A stretch of DNA of 64,000 bases, from NCBI RefSeq assembly GCF_038502225.1, contig NC_091374.1, positions 4,653,909 to 4,717,908 on the forward strand, read 5' to 3'. Both the position numbers and the translations under genes were made by a program. Shown in pieces: positions 1 through 10,225 of the stretch (its first letter is position 1; every line of letters begins with the position of its first letter). The stretch is from Cherax quadricarinatus. Its lineage: Eukaryota > Arthropoda > Malacostraca > Decapoda > Parastacidae. The notes beneath the pieces were generated by a model. The model did no database searches. It saw only the letters and a program-made list of their open reading frames with translations, and was not told the DNA's origin.

Positions 1-640
1 TCTTGCTTACATCCAGAGTATCTGCCTCTATCTCTGGGTATCTTATACATCAGAAGCTATAAAAGGAATATATCCTTGAGACTAGTCTCGGGTGACAGGG
101 CCACGAACTGAACGTCATGATCACACAGGATGACCAACGGTAGACTGAGACTCAAATAATACGTGTGAATCTAAAACAAAACATTTTATTGTGTGTTTGG
201 TATATATTACTCTGAAGGTCTCTGCATAGCGTAAAGGTAGGAGATAATCAAGTCTATGAAATTAAAAACAAACGTAGTAGCCTCGTAAGGAGAGTAGACG
301 CGTCTGGTGGCATGTAGCCCAGACGGCGAAACTTTAGATGCTTGATATTTTTGTGAAGCGCTAAACCCGTGTAAGTCATCCAGCACAAGGACTGGTGGAG
401 AATCGCTCCGACGTCCACTGATCACGACACGGTCACGCTACCTAACTGTACTCAAGAACCTGCAAGAACTGGAACACTGGAAGCTAGGAAAACATGCAGA
501 TGACGTCAAACATGTTGGATAAACATGGTAGTTAAGTGTTGAGAGATCATTAACAGAACGCGCCCAGCAGGCAGGCATGTATGCACGCACGCACACACTC
601 ACACAGTACCAGTATATAACCAGGACCTACAAAAACATAT
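1..640. other. no gene recognised
   Basis: No coding exon or RNA gene is supported here. The only repeat I recognise is a short fragment of the abundant 'aagcgctaaaccc' SINE around 352-388. A short CA/GCAC-rich run lies near 583-606. Confidence 0.4.
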
Positions 641-649
641 TAAGAAACT

Positions 650-1065
650 GGAGATAGTCTAGATGCAACAGAGCTTGTTCCTGAGCTCAGGGGCATGAGC
701 TACGAGGAGATGCTAACGAAAATGAACCTAACGACATTGGAGGACACTAGAACCAGGGAGGACATGATAACAACATATAAAGTACTCAGGGGAATTGATA
801 AAGTAGACAGCAATAGGTTGTTTGAAAGGCGAGAAACGGGAACTCGGGGACACCGCTGAAAATTAATCTGAAGAGTGGTTGGGAAGTGGAATGATCTTTA
901 AGTGAGGAAGTGGTGGAGACAGGCTTCATACATAGTTTTAAGAGCAGGTACGATAGGGCCCATGAGGCTAAGAGGGAGGGAATCTGAAGAGTTGTAAGTT
1001 AAGAGGCAGGGCCAGGATCTGAGAAAAGACGCCTATAACCACAAATTGGTGAGTACAAATAGGTG
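650..1065 (+). mobile_element. CR1/Jockey-like LINE, 3' end fragment
   Basis: Conceptual translation with several frame breaks gives the usual C-terminal tail of a non-LTR reverse transcriptase. It reads as VPELRGMSYEE, then a TLEDTRTREDMITTYK block, a TRGH block, and a V-G-K-W-N segment. It ends with a stretch equivalent to SFKxRYDRAH. The same family recurs on the - strand at 2073-2290 and 40018-40930, and on the + strand at 39290-39405 and 53860-54490. The fragment is 5' truncated and decayed. Clade assignment is by motif recollection only. Confidence 0.6.
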
Positions 1066-1075
1066 AGTGCACATT

Positions 1076-1499
1076 CACTACATTAGCTGATGTATATATA
1101 TAATAGACAGTGGTCACGTCCATTTAGTGTCAGGACACGTATACAAAACTGATTCTACAGAAAGTCTTTAAGATACAATAGCCCAGACATTTGATGTAAG
1201 CTCAGGTGTTACACTTGCACCTGTTATAAAACTTAGTTCGGATATAACATGTGTTAGTCATCCCATACAACACCTCGGTTCATCACTTTTACTCATCAAT
1301 ATGAATGGCTGCTACACAAAAACTTGTTCTCTTTCATATTAACAAGGAGGAGTGTGTAAACGACAACTTTCACTCTTGCTACTTAATTTATTGACAGCCT
1401 CCGGATATCATTCGCCTTCGCTCAGTGATTTTTAACAAAATTAGATACATCAGCAGTGTGCGGTCCTTCAGGGGAGCCCCTTAATACAGATGAAATCTT
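1076..1499. other. no feature seen
   Basis: Unremarkable DNA. No exon with a convincing frame or splice context and no recognised repeat. Confidence 0.4.
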
Positions 1500-1625
1500 T
1501 TTCATCAAAGAAATTGGTGCTACTCTCCCCTTCCTTAGATCAAACCTTATTACCTTCCATTTCCTTGGTGCTGTATGTACTCTACGGGTTTAGCGCTTCC
1601 CCCTAAATATAATAATAATAATGAT
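1500..1625 (-). repeat. SINE of the 'gcgctaaaccc' family, degenerate
   Basis: Reverse-oriented copy. It ends in 'gggtttagcgcttccccc' followed by an AAT-rich tail, with degraded internal blocks equivalent to 'ttccctagatcaagagcccc'. This SINE occurs many times in the window. Confidence 0.6.
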
Positions 1626-1629
1626 AAAT

Positions 1630-2060
1630 AAGTTAAGGAGCTAAGAGTAAATTTGTTGTATTGAATCAGTGCTGAGAACAGACTACGATTTAGTCTTCAA
1701 GCCATGAGTTATTATCTTTTTTTGTAGTCTTTGCTAAGAACTTCTTTTGGAAATGTCTTGGCTGAGGCCTTCACCACGAACTCAAGTACACCCGCGAGAT
1801 AATATTAGCCAACTTCCACTCTTACTCCGAAATAATTACATGCAAATCTTCCTCCTCGGCAGCTTTTTTCTCATGCCTTCTCTGTATCACTTTCCCCTTG
1901 GTGACCAGCGTTCCTTCCTCACACACTTCTTCCTCCATCACCACTGTCTGCTAGTTACTACTGTCTCCCACATAGTAAATCCCTTCAGACTGAAATCCTT
2001 TTTGACATCCTTGTTACTCATTTCCATCTTTCATGTTCACTTGTCCCCGATCCCTTCCCA
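1630..2060. other. unassigned DNA
   Basis: A 109-codon open stretch lies at 1747-2076. It has no recognisable domain, no splice-site context and low-complexity hydrophobic content, so I do not call a gene. Confidence 0.3.
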
Positions 2061-2072
2061 CCTTCAGTCTAT

Positions 2073-2294
2073 CTAGTCCCTATACAACCCTCCGAGTATC
2101 TTGTACGTCGTAATTGCGTCTCCCCATTGTTCTGCTCTTTTCAGGCTTGTAGGGTTTAGCTCGTTTAGTATGTCTTCGTAGGTTATTGCTTTTAACAACT
2201 GGACTAGGTTTTCCAGCGGATGAAAACAACCCGGTGTAAACTTTGCCAGGTGGGAGCACCATCCTAGTGACGAGCACCCTTGAGCTGGTCTCAC
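2073..2294 (-). mobile_element. LINE reverse transcriptase C-terminal fragment
   Basis: The antisense reading contains a block of the form ITYEDILNELNPTSL then WGDAITTYKILGG. This is homologous in layout to the SYEE...LTTLEDTRTREDMITTYK block at 680-790. It is a short decayed piece of the same non-LTR family. Confidence 0.6.
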
Positions 2295-2383
2295 ATATAA
2301 GTTTGTGTGAACTTCATATATTCACCAACAGCTACCATACGCTATATAAACATATACATACTCATTCGCTTACATTTATATGT

Positions 2384-2420
2384 AAATAATAATAATAATA
2401 TTAATAATAATAATAATTTT
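2384..2420. repeat. (AAT)n microsatellite
   Basis: Run of AAT/ATT trinucleotides with a few interruptions, immediately before a SINE-like repeat. Confidence 0.8.
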
Positions 2421-2435
2421 ATTTACTACATGTAC

Positions 2436-2725
2436 AAGGTTTACCTGGAGTTTACCTGGAGAGAGTTCCGGGGGTCAGGCCTAGCTGACATCAATGAGAT
2501 ACTGCTATATAGAAAGCCCCTTGTTATGCTGAGCATTTCGGGCAAATTAGGTCAGTTTTGTCCCAGGATGCGACCCACACCAGTCTACTAACACCCAGGT
2601 ACCCCTTATTATTGATGAGTGAACAGGTACAGCAGGTGTCTTACGGAAACGCGTCCCTAAAGTTTTCCAGCCGTACCGTAGGAGATTCGAACTCCGGACT
2701 TCAGTGTGTGAGCTGAGTGCACTAG
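2436..2725 (-). repeat. tRNA-related SINE plus 'tttacctggag' repeat
   Basis: Starts with the doubled 'gtttacctggag' motif that recurs at 46008. The next segment carries the block 'gagcatttcgggcaaattag' and, toward 2680-2720, 'gattcgaactccgg', which resembles an antisense tRNA B box. A related copy lies at 42340-42490. The tRNA origin is inferred from the B-box-like sequence. Confidence 0.5.
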
Positions 2726-2729
2726 CGAT

Positions 2730-2830
2730 CGATCTTAGTTTAATGTTTATTATGCACCCCATACCCATCCTGTGGACGGTAGTCAAAAGATTACAGAGGT
2801 ACATGATGGGTCTACGGGACACAGCGCAGT
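2730..2830 (+). repeat. dispersed repeat ('tattatgcaccccatacccatcctgtgg' family)
   Basis: Shares 'gcaccccatacccatcctgt', 'ggtagtcaaaagattacaga' and similar blocks with 4070-4265 (- strand), 4515-4720 (+) and 5215-5310 (+). Four copies within 2.6 kb, in both orientations. Class not identified. Confidence 0.65.
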
Positions 2831-2834
2831 GCTT

Positions 2835-3175
2835 GGCCTGGCACTGGGCGTGGTGGTGATACCCATCTCAAATATGGCCCCTCCATCCATCCCACACGTC
2901 TCTCTCGCTTCCTTTCACTCTCAGCAAAGGTCGTGATCAGACTATAATTAGCTTTCCATCTGTCCCTTTCCACACTGCTCTTGCGCCACAGAGTAATTGT
3001 GTGATTGCCTCGTCCCATGTTGCCCCCCATCCTGAGCTAACACCTAATATAGCTTCACCCCCGTCCCCACAACGAGCACAAAAACAACTTTAACCGAGCC
3101 ATTAAGATACAATTCAGTCGCTGCCTTCAAGAAACTGACTGGAGACTGGAAGATCGTATATTCACGATGGCGTAA
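2835..3175. other. no feature seen
   Basis: No exon, RNA gene or recognised repeat. Confidence 0.35.
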
Positions 3176-3179
3176 CCAA

Positions 3180-3300
3180 CAGGTAAGTAAGTTTATGTAG
3201 GTACAGGTACACATAAATACAGTTACGCAAATTATCATACATAGTAACCTATGTGTAAATTACCTAGGATAACCCAAAAAAGAAAGTCACATGGAGACAG
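3180..3300 (+). repeat. dispersed repeat ending 'cctaggataacccaaaaaag'
   Basis: A pattern of 'taggtacaggtacac', 'aaatacagtta', 'catacatag' and 'aggataacccaaaaaag'. Recognisable copies occur at 7345-7460, 37545-37640, 42505-42625 and, inverted, at 42720-42800. SINE-like in size, class not identified. Confidence 0.6.
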
Positions 3301-3454
3301 AAACTTGAAATAAGAAGAATGTCTATATTTCGACCCCCAATTGCGATCTTCTTCAGTAGATATAGGTGTATATGCATGAAATCACGTCCACTTACCCAAG
3401 TAGGTACACGTGGGTACAATATATTGCATAATGTCAAAGATTGTTATTACCTTG

Positions 3455-3632
3455 GCTTCCCTCCCCTCTCCCCTCAAGGAAGGTTCCTTGATGTTGGTGA
3501 GGGGCTCTTGATTTAGGGAATTAGATCTGTGCTCCAGTTCCCCGAATTAAGCCTGAATGCCTTCCACATCCCCCCCCAGGCGCTGTATAATCCTCCGGGT
3601 TTAGCGCTTCCCCCTTGATTATAATAATAATC
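3455..3632 (-). repeat. SINE of the 'gcgctaaaccc' family
   Basis: Well-preserved reverse copy. It carries 'ccccctgg'-type G/C runs, 'tgctccagttccc', 'gaggggctcttgat' and the end 'gggtttagcgcttccccctt' followed by an AAT tail. The microsatellite tail suggests retroposition with an A/T-rich 3' end. Confidence 0.75.
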
Positions 3633-3664
3633 CCCTCCCCTCTAAACCTAACTCTCCCCTTCAC

Positions 3665-3905
3665 TTTAGAAGGAAGGTCACTTGTTTGGGTGCTTGTGAA
3701 GAGTCACTCGTGGGTGGTGGGGTGGTCACTTTTGAGAGGAGGAGGGGAAGGTCACTCGTGAGGGGTGGAGAGGGAGGTCTCTCGTGAGTGGAGGGGTGTA
3801 GGTTATTTATGAGGGGGAGGTCATTTGTGAGGGGTGGAGCTGGAGATCCCTCGCGAGTGGAGGTCACTCTTGAAGGTTGAGGAGGGGGTCACTGGCGGTC
3901 ATCTC
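3665..3905 (+). repeat. degenerate G-rich minisatellite
   Basis: About eight imperfect units of roughly 25-30 bp built on 'ggtcactcgtgaggggtgga'. Units vary in length and end. Confidence 0.7.
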
Positions 3906-4069
3906 TTCAACAAGACTTTCCCTTTCACGTCTCGCCGGTTCTTGCCCTTCACTTTTTACCAACGTTATATTGAGGTGAGCGTTGCACACCTTTCCTTTCC
4001 TCGCCCACTTCCAGACCCAACACCCATCCCTTGAATATCAAAACGATATACAATACTGACGTCATGATT

Positions 4070-4265
4070 GTGACCAGATCTACCTGGAGTTCATTACCTT
4101 TGTAACTTGGTCACGATTATGACCAGATCTACCTGAAGTTCATTATCTTTGCACCTTGTTCAGCTATCAAAACTTTGGGGCCCAGTACCTAGACCCATTA
4201 TGTACCTCAGTAATCCTTTGACTACCGCCCACAGGATGGGTATGGGGTAAGGCACATAGATGCCT
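4070..4265 (-). repeat. dispersed repeat, antisense copy
   Basis: Reverse complement of the 4515-4720 repeat. Shared blocks include 'gaccagatctacct', the 'gggcccagtacctagaccca' type block and 'ggatgggtatggggt'. With 4515-4720 it forms an inverted pair about 250 bp apart. Confidence 0.65.
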
Positions 4266-4514
4266 AACTGTTGTCTATATGTCTTACCACCCATCCCTTG
4301 GTTCGTGGGAGAGGCAGCCAACACACAGGTACACAGCAAAGACACATGAAGCAGTGTAACACCCATATTAAAAGGAAATAGATATGTAGATGAGCGGAAA
4401 AAAACTCCAGAGTAGCATCATTGAGGCGAGAACCTTAAGTACTGTAGCTATAAAAATAGGTTGGGGAAATACATGAGTGGGTGTGAGAGGTATACACTAA
4501 GAAGTATACATTAT

Positions 4515-4720
4515 ACACAGAGTTTAGTTTAATATATTATGCACCCCATACCCATCCTGTGGGCGGTAGTCAAAAGATTACAGAGGTATATAATGGGTCC
4601 AGGAACTGGGCCTCAAAGTTATGATAGCTGAACTAGTTCCAAAGATAATGAATTCCAGGTAGATCTGGTCACAGTCATTAGAAGTTACAAAGGTAATGAA
4701 CCATCTACACTCCTCTACAT
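4515..4720 (+). repeat. dispersed repeat, sense copy
   Basis: Sense partner of 4070-4265 and longer than the copy at 2730. It runs directly into the 20-bp minisatellite. Confidence 0.65.
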
Positions 4721-4784
4721 GGTTACAATCATGAACAAATTACAAAGAAATGAGCCACTGACACGTCCACACCTGGTCACAGAT

Positions 4785-5150
4785 ATACACAAATATACAC
4801 CTATTTACACAGATATATATCTATATAAAAATATACGCCTATACACCCAGATATACATCTATATACCCAGATATGCATCTATATACACAGATATACATCT
4901 ATATACCCAGATATGCATCTATATACACATATACATCTATATACAGATATACACCTATCTACCCAGATATACATCTATATATCCAGATATACATCTATAT
5001 ACACAGATATACATCTATATATCCAGATATGCATCTATATACACAGATATACATCTATATACCCAGATATACATCTATATACACAGATATATATCTATAT
5101 ACCCAGATATGGATCTATATACACAGATATATACCACCTATATACACCAT
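4785..5150 (+). repeat. 20-bp AT-rich minisatellite
   Basis: Roughly 17-18 units of the form 'atacatctatatacacagat', with variant units carrying 'cccag' or 'gcatct'. The unit length is divisible by neither 3 nor 6, yet all three + frames stay open as Ile/Tyr-rich strings because the unit lacks stop codons. Those open frames are compositional, not genes. Confidence 0.9.
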
Positions 5151-5214
5151 GGGAGTTATATATACCCTTCAGTGGAAAGGTGATTAGATTTTTTAGATTT
5201 TGCCACCGAAGTGG

Positions 5215-5310
5215 CTAGTTTATTGTGCACCCCATATCCATCCTGTGGACGGTAGCGCGAGAGCATATGGATACACAAAAGGCCTAGGAACTAGGCTCCA
5301 AGGGGTTAAC
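5215..5310 (+). repeat. dispersed repeat fragment
   Basis: Third + copy of the 'gcaccccatatccatcctgt' family, truncated and diverged. Confidence 0.6.
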
Positions 5311-5554
5311 AGGAATACATATGGATTTATATCTACATATCTATAGTTCACTTATCTGTTACAAGCAAATTTAGGAAATTTGCTTAGTATATCTGGTATC
5401 TTATTTTCATTAATAAGATATCTTGACATGTCACATGGGTTATTATACTGTCTCTGTATTCCTGGAGCTTGACCTGGTACTCTCCTGCACCTCTACGGTG
5501 AGCGGCAGTGAAAGTAACAGCCATTTCTAAAAGATAATTACCATTATTACCTTC

Positions 5555-5695
5555 ATTGGAGGGAGCGCTAAATCGGTAAGGGTCACACAACGTCTGGAAG
5601 GCGAGAAATCAAGCAGTTTCACCCCACTTACCCGGATTAAGAGCCCTTCAATCACCGGCGTCCAGGAACCTCCCTTGACGGGGGGGGGGGTCGAA
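5555..5695 (+). repeat. SINE of the 'gcgctaaaccc' family
   Basis: Begins 'gggagcgctaaat', contains 'attaagagcccttca' and ends 'aacctcccttgacgggg' in a G9-10 run. Confidence 0.6.
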
Positions 5696-5756
5696 TAAAG
5701 TTAGTTTTACTTAATATCTTCATTAGATCGAATAAAGAAGACGTAAATAAAGCAGG

Positions 5757-5764
5757 TATAAATA
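5757..5764 (+). promoter_or_regulatory. candidate TATA box of the cuticle-protein gene
   Basis: TATAAATA preceded by GG, about 100 bp before the candidate ATG at 5860. That spacing would suit a short 5' UTR. Strong TATA boxes are common in arthropod cuticle genes, but the link depends on the tentative first exon. Confidence 0.35.
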
Positions 5765-5859
5765 AAGGAGATATGAATAAGACAGTGACCCACCTGGCTG
5801 GGGTCTACGAAGGCTCCTCGGCCCCGAGACAGGTTTCTTTTTTGTCGTCTTTCGAGAGA

Positions 5860-5865
5860 ATGAAA
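5860..5865 (+). CDS. tentative two-codon first exon (Met-Lys) of the cuticle gene
   Basis: The second exon (from 6982) opens in phase 0 in the middle of a signal peptide, so a short upstream exon with the start codon is expected. Cuticle genes often interrupt the signal peptide after very few codons. ATG AAA at 5860 is followed by GTGAAG, a usable but weak donor. It lies downstream of TATAAATA. Other ATGs upstream cannot be excluded. Confidence 0.3.
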
Positions 5866-5907
5866 GTGAAGAGTCAGGATGTTGCTGTGTCACTCCTGGT
5901 GCTGTGT

Positions 5908-5965
5908 CATCGTGGGGAAGCGCTAAACCCCTAGGGGTATGGGAGGTAACGAGCTTTCAAAGGAA
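5908..5965 (+). repeat. SINE fragment
   Basis: Short piece 'gggaagcgctaaacccctag' of the common SINE, directly before the (TA)n tract. Confidence 0.5.
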
Positions 5966-5989
5966 TTATTATTATTATTATTCAGTGTG

Positions 5990-5991
<2 letters not shown>

Positions 5992-6075
<84 letters not shown>

Positions 6076-6100
6076 GTATATATATATGTATATATATATA
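5992..6100. repeat. (TA)n microsatellite
   Basis: About 80 bp of nearly pure AT dinucleotide, then 'gta' interruptions. It abuts the left end of the 'cgtgccgaatagg' element. Confidence 0.9.
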
Positions 6101-6463
6101 TCGTGCCGAATAGGCTTAAATAGCAACGCTCTTCTTGCCGAATAAGGCAAGCGAAAATTTGTGTATGCAATAATTTCGTCATTTATTCTTAACCTAACGA
6201 AAAAAATATATTTCGTTGTGTTTGTTTAGTATTAAATTATTATATACAAATCTAAAATATATTTAGTTGGATTAGGCTAGAATAAATTGCGCTTGTTATA
6301 ATAAGGTTAGGTAAGTTTTCTAAGATTCTTTTGGTGCAAAATTAAATTTTTTGCATTAATATTAATGAAAAAAATATATCTTTAAACGTATAAGAGAAAA
6401 TTTTAGAAAGGATTTAATTTTAAATGAGTTCTTGCTAATTGACCAGTTTTACATATTCGGCAC

Positions 6464-6468
<5 letters not shown>
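6101..6468. mobile_element. MITE-like element with 'cgtgccgaata' inverted ends, copy 1
   Basis: Left end TCGTGCCGAATAGG; right end ATATTCGGCACGA, so the termini are inverted repeats of about 12 bp. An internal hairpin 'cttgccgaataaggcaag' is also present. Compared with copy 2 it lacks about 17 bp just inside the left end. It is flanked on both sides by (TA)n tracts and sits in cuticle-gene intron 1. Superfamily not identified. Confidence 0.65.

Positions 6469-6560
<92 letters not shown>
6465..6560. repeat. (TA)n then (TG)n microsatellite
   Basis: Pure AT dinucleotide run ending in 'gtgtgtgtgtgt', between the two element copies. Confidence 0.9.
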
Positions 6561-6953
6561 CGTGCCGAATAGGCAGAACTTGCGATCTGGGCTTAAATAG
6601 CAACGCTCTTCTTGCCGAATAAGGCAAGCGAAAATTTATGTTTGCAATAATTTCGCAAAAATGATTCTGAACCTAACGAAAAAAAATGTATTTCATTGTG
6701 TTTGTTTATTATTAAATTATTGTAAACTTATCTAAAATTTATTTAGTTGGATTAGGCAAAATTAAATTGCGCTTGTTCTGAAGGTTGGGTAAGTTTTCTA
6801 AGGTTTTTTTGGTACAAAATTACTAATTCTTACATTAACATAAATGAAAAAAAAATATGTATCTTTAAACATATAAAGAGAAATTTTTAGAAAGAACTTA
6901 ATTTTAAATGAGTTCTTGCTAATTGACCAGTTTTACCTATTCGGTACGACATA
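6560..6953. mobile_element. MITE-like element with 'cgtgccgaata' inverted ends, copy 2
   Basis: Left end CGTGCCGAATAGGCAGAAC; right end CCTATTCGGTACGAC, giving longer inverted ends than copy 1. The body is collinear with copy 1 with many small substitutions, so these are two independently aged copies in direct orientation. Confidence 0.65.
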
Positions 6954-6981
6954 TATTATTTATTAAATTTATTTATTATAG

Positions 6982-8419
6982 GTAATAGTGATGCTGGGTC
7001 TGGTGTCAGTGGCACTGGCTGCTAAGTTGGGAGTTTTCTTAGATGATGATCCCACCACTACTACTGAGGTTGGTATTTTTTTATCATTATTAATATTATA
7101 CAGTATTGACAAGTACAGTGAACATTAGCTGTACTCGTGTATCTTCTTCCACATACAAAAAAGTATATTCTTCTTTGACCTCTTGCTATACAGCCACCCA
7201 GTTATTATATTTATAGGGAAGCACTAAACCCATAGGGGTCATATAGTGCCTGGGAGGCATTCAGGTTTGATCCAAGGAATGGAAGGGCAAGTCCAGTTTC
7301 ATGGATTAAGTGCTCTTTAATGGCATCAAAGAACCTCCCTTGAGGGGAGTAAGTTTACTGAGGTACAGGTAGATATAAATAAATTTACATAAATTATAAA
7401 ACATAGCAGCATATGCAGCATATATATAGATTACCTAGGATAACCCAAAAAAGTCAAACATGATGGGAAGTACGGTGCACTATACGTACTTCCGGTGAGG
7501 GACGAGCAGTTGTACATGTGTGTGTCTTCCAGATAAAATCATAAAATGTATATTCTCCTCTATCCTCCTTGATAAACAGGTACCCAAGCCATACAACTTC
7601 GGCTTCGAAGTGAGGGATGACAACACAACCAACTACCAGAACAGAGCCGAGGTGTCCGACGCTGAGGGCCGCGTCAAGGGCTCCTACAGCTACGTCCTCC
7701 CAGATGGCTTCGTCTACACCGTCACTTATGAAGACAACAAGGATGGACAGGGACTCAAGGTAACACCAATTATTGCAATCATGGCATGGAGTTAGAACCC
7801 ATAATGGGTCATAATGTTAGTTGGGGGTTCTTTAGCAAGACTTGGCTGGGAATATTACCAAGAAATGATTGGTTAATGGGGTTTTAAACCTATAAACTAC
7901 ACATCATTAAGGGTGCAAGTAACATCACCACCAGTCAAGAACATTTTAATACTTTAATCCTTTATACAGGAATTAAAATAAGTAACTATTTCAGTGCATA
8001 TACATCGGGAGAGAAAGTGAGACACACACACACAAACTAACACATCCATCCATCCCATAGTGACCATCTAGCACTACTTAAATGGGAGGTATTCAGGTTC
8101 AATCCAAGGAAGAGGAGGATGAGTTCAATGGCTTCAATTAAGAGCTAGTCTCTAGCATCATGGCACCTACCTCCTCTAAGGAAAATTCAGAAAATTCATT
8201 AGGAAGTGCTGTGTGCAACCTGCATGGTTCTAGCTTTACAAAATGTCATATAGATAAAATGGTGTTTTTTAAGTTGCTGCCTCAGGAATATTATTATTAT
8301 TATTATTATTATTCCCACAGTCTGTTGTTCGCAAGGAGCCTTCAGGCATCGATGTCATCATTCCAGTACCGAAGCAAAAGAAACCAGTCGAATTCCGGAG
8401 TGCTGCACAACTAAATTAA
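6982..8419 (+). CDS. RR-type (chitin_bind_4) cuticle protein, coding exons 2-4
   Basis: A structural protein of the chitinous cuticle, secreted by epidermal cells and binding chitin through an extended Rebers-Riddiford domain. Exons are 6982-7068 (29 codons), 7580-7759 (60 codons) and 8321-8419 (32 codons plus stop), all phase 0 with AG/GT borders. The first encodes a hydrophobic signal-peptide core ending in a small-residue stretch (VALAA), then an acidic/Thr-rich segment. The second carries the family signature: YNFGFEV, then GRVKGSYSYVLPDG and VYTVTYEDNKDGQG. The third is a short basic/Pro-containing tail ending AAQLN. Total is about 123 residues with the tentative Met-Lys exon, normal for small RR proteins. 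Intron 1 holds two MITE-like elements and (TA)n tracts; intron 3 ends in an ATT microsatellite. Confidence 0.88.
7205..7345 (+). repeat. SINE of the 'gcgctaaaccc' family, in cuticle-gene intron 2
   Basis: Contains 'gggaagcactaaaccc', 'gtcatatagtgcctgggagg', 'tcaggtttgatccaagg' and 'gaacctcccttgagggg'. Confidence 0.75.
7345..7460 (+). repeat. dispersed repeat ending 'cctaggataacccaaaaaag'
   Basis: Second copy of the 3180-3300 family, directly behind the SINE. Confidence 0.6.
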
Positions 8420-9630
8420 CATAACTTAATACAAGATCCTCATGTACAATCCCTTACCAGGGAGCTTTTTAGGTTCATAATTCATCCTAGTTTATATTTC
8501 ATTGTCATATTTTTTTCACCTTAAGTACCTTTACATGGTTGCACATTTCCTGTTCATGTTTTCTTTCAGTGCATTGTTTCCATAATTATTGCGCTATTCA
8601 CAAAAAAGCTCTAAATCTGTGTGGGTCACATTGCACCGTGTAATTATTATATGCTACTAATGTCAAATATGGCACTAAAAATGTAACTATTTGATAGACC
8701 AATAGAGTTCATTGCACATTTTGTATCCAGTTTGCTACAGTATTTTGTGGGATATTTGGCAGTGGTCTGTCTGCAATTATTTTCATTTAAATCTTTGGTC
8801 TTCAGAATTAACTGTGTAGGACCACCACTGATAAGTCTCTCATCTCGAATACTTCGACTACATTTCATCTGGATTAGTAGTAGTTTTATTATATTCACAA
8901 ACATCCAACTATGGAAGTCATTCAGTACTGGCTTCATTTGGAATGCTCAGCTTTAAAACTCGTCATCTTATAAAGTATTCGGCAAAACACTTAAGACTAA
9001 CTTAGGTATCGAGTTTTTACACGGGTAACCTAGAAAATTCCATTTAATTTCTTCTACATACAATATTTCTCTTTAGTCACTTTATAGATATTTTAAAGAT
9101 CTTACCTTTATATGAATTTATCTAGAAGTATTTTTTGTCCAGTCCTTTACAATGTACGTATCTCTTCTTAATCTTAAAACAAGATACTTTTACCATGAAA
9201 TATATAAATTATGTTCAAAGTGTGGGCTAAACCCTTTTGGGTTATGAAATACTATATAAAATGTAAGGTCAAATTGTACATGTATTTCAATATAGTACCA
9301 TACATCAGATTTACAATTATTTTATGTTACCTTAGAATAGAGGGATTCATGAAATACTTTTATCAGTACCTACATTATTCTATAACTTTCCATGAAAAAA
9401 TGGTTTTTCACATTAGAACAAGATAATTGGTGTCCTATTGGGTTACTTTCATTGGGAATTTCACCAACTTTATGGCTCAATATTCCCTTTGCCTGATTAT
9501 TTTTGTCCTGAATCAGTCCAGCTATTTTCTGTAAATTACAATAAAAAAATGAGGCACTAAACCTACAATGATCATACAGTGCAGCATTTTCTGTAAATAT
9601 AATGTAGTTTTCATGTCATTACTGTCTGGT
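8420..9630. other. unassigned AT-rich DNA, probable cuticle 3' UTR at the start
   Basis: No exon is recognised. The first part is presumably the 3' UTR of the cuticle gene. An AATAAA lies at 9540-9545 but is 1.1 kb from the stop codon, so the polyadenylation site is not assigned. Overlapping open frames on both strands at 8647-8956 show no domain. Confidence 0.4.
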
Positions 9631-9631
9631 T

Positions 9632-10225
9632 ATTATATAATCATGGGGGAGCGCTAAACCCATAGGATTATACAGCACATGGGGGGGGGGGGTGGAAGGT
9701 ATTCAGGATTAGTTCAGGGAACTGAAGCATAGATCCAATTCCCTAGATCAAGAGCCCCTCACCAGCGTCAAAGAAACTCCCTTGAGGGGCGTTGCTGTCT
9801 GATCTAGAGTATTATTACATTCCTGGGTGGGAAGGAGAATTATAATCCAGTAGAGATTATTTAGTTCCTGGGAGGTAATCATGATTGATCCAGGGTATTA
9901 TTATTACCATCAAAACTAAGCACTAAACCCACATTATTATTATTATAATCAAAAAGAAGCGCTAAGCCACAAGGACTATACAGCACTAAACCCACAAAGG
10001 TAAAGGAAGGTCAGGTCTAATTCCTTTGATCAACAGCCCCTCACTGGCATCAAGGAGCTTTCATTGAGTAAACTGATCTACACTTGTTACTCTGCATTCA
10101 TGGGGGAAGCTCTAAACCCTAAGGGCCAAATAGCACTTGGGAAATGCAAGGTAATCAAGTTTGATCTAAGAGGAGAAACTTCAATTCTTTAAGAACCCCT
10201 CATCAAAGAACCCCTATTGAAGAGC
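9632..10225 (+). repeat. three successive SINE copies
   Basis: Direct-orientation copies at about 9632-9795, 9935-10075 and 10095-10225. Each has the 'agcgctaaaccc' head and the 'agagcccctca...catcaa' block. They differ in head sequence and length, so they are separate insertions rather than a tandem array. Confidence 0.7.

Noticed and set aside
1747..2076. 109-codon open frame
   Set aside because: No domain, no splice context, lies among repeats.
4719..5218. Overlapping Ile/Tyr-rich open frames on the + strand
   Set aside because: They are translations of the 20-bp minisatellite; no start context, splice sites or domain.
5923..6627. Open frames of alternating Ile-Tyr in (TA)n tracts
   Set aside because: Pure dinucleotide repeat read as codons.
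8647..8956. Open frames on both strands of the same interval
   Set aside because: Mutually antisense, no recognised family, AT-rich DNA where such lengths occur by chance.
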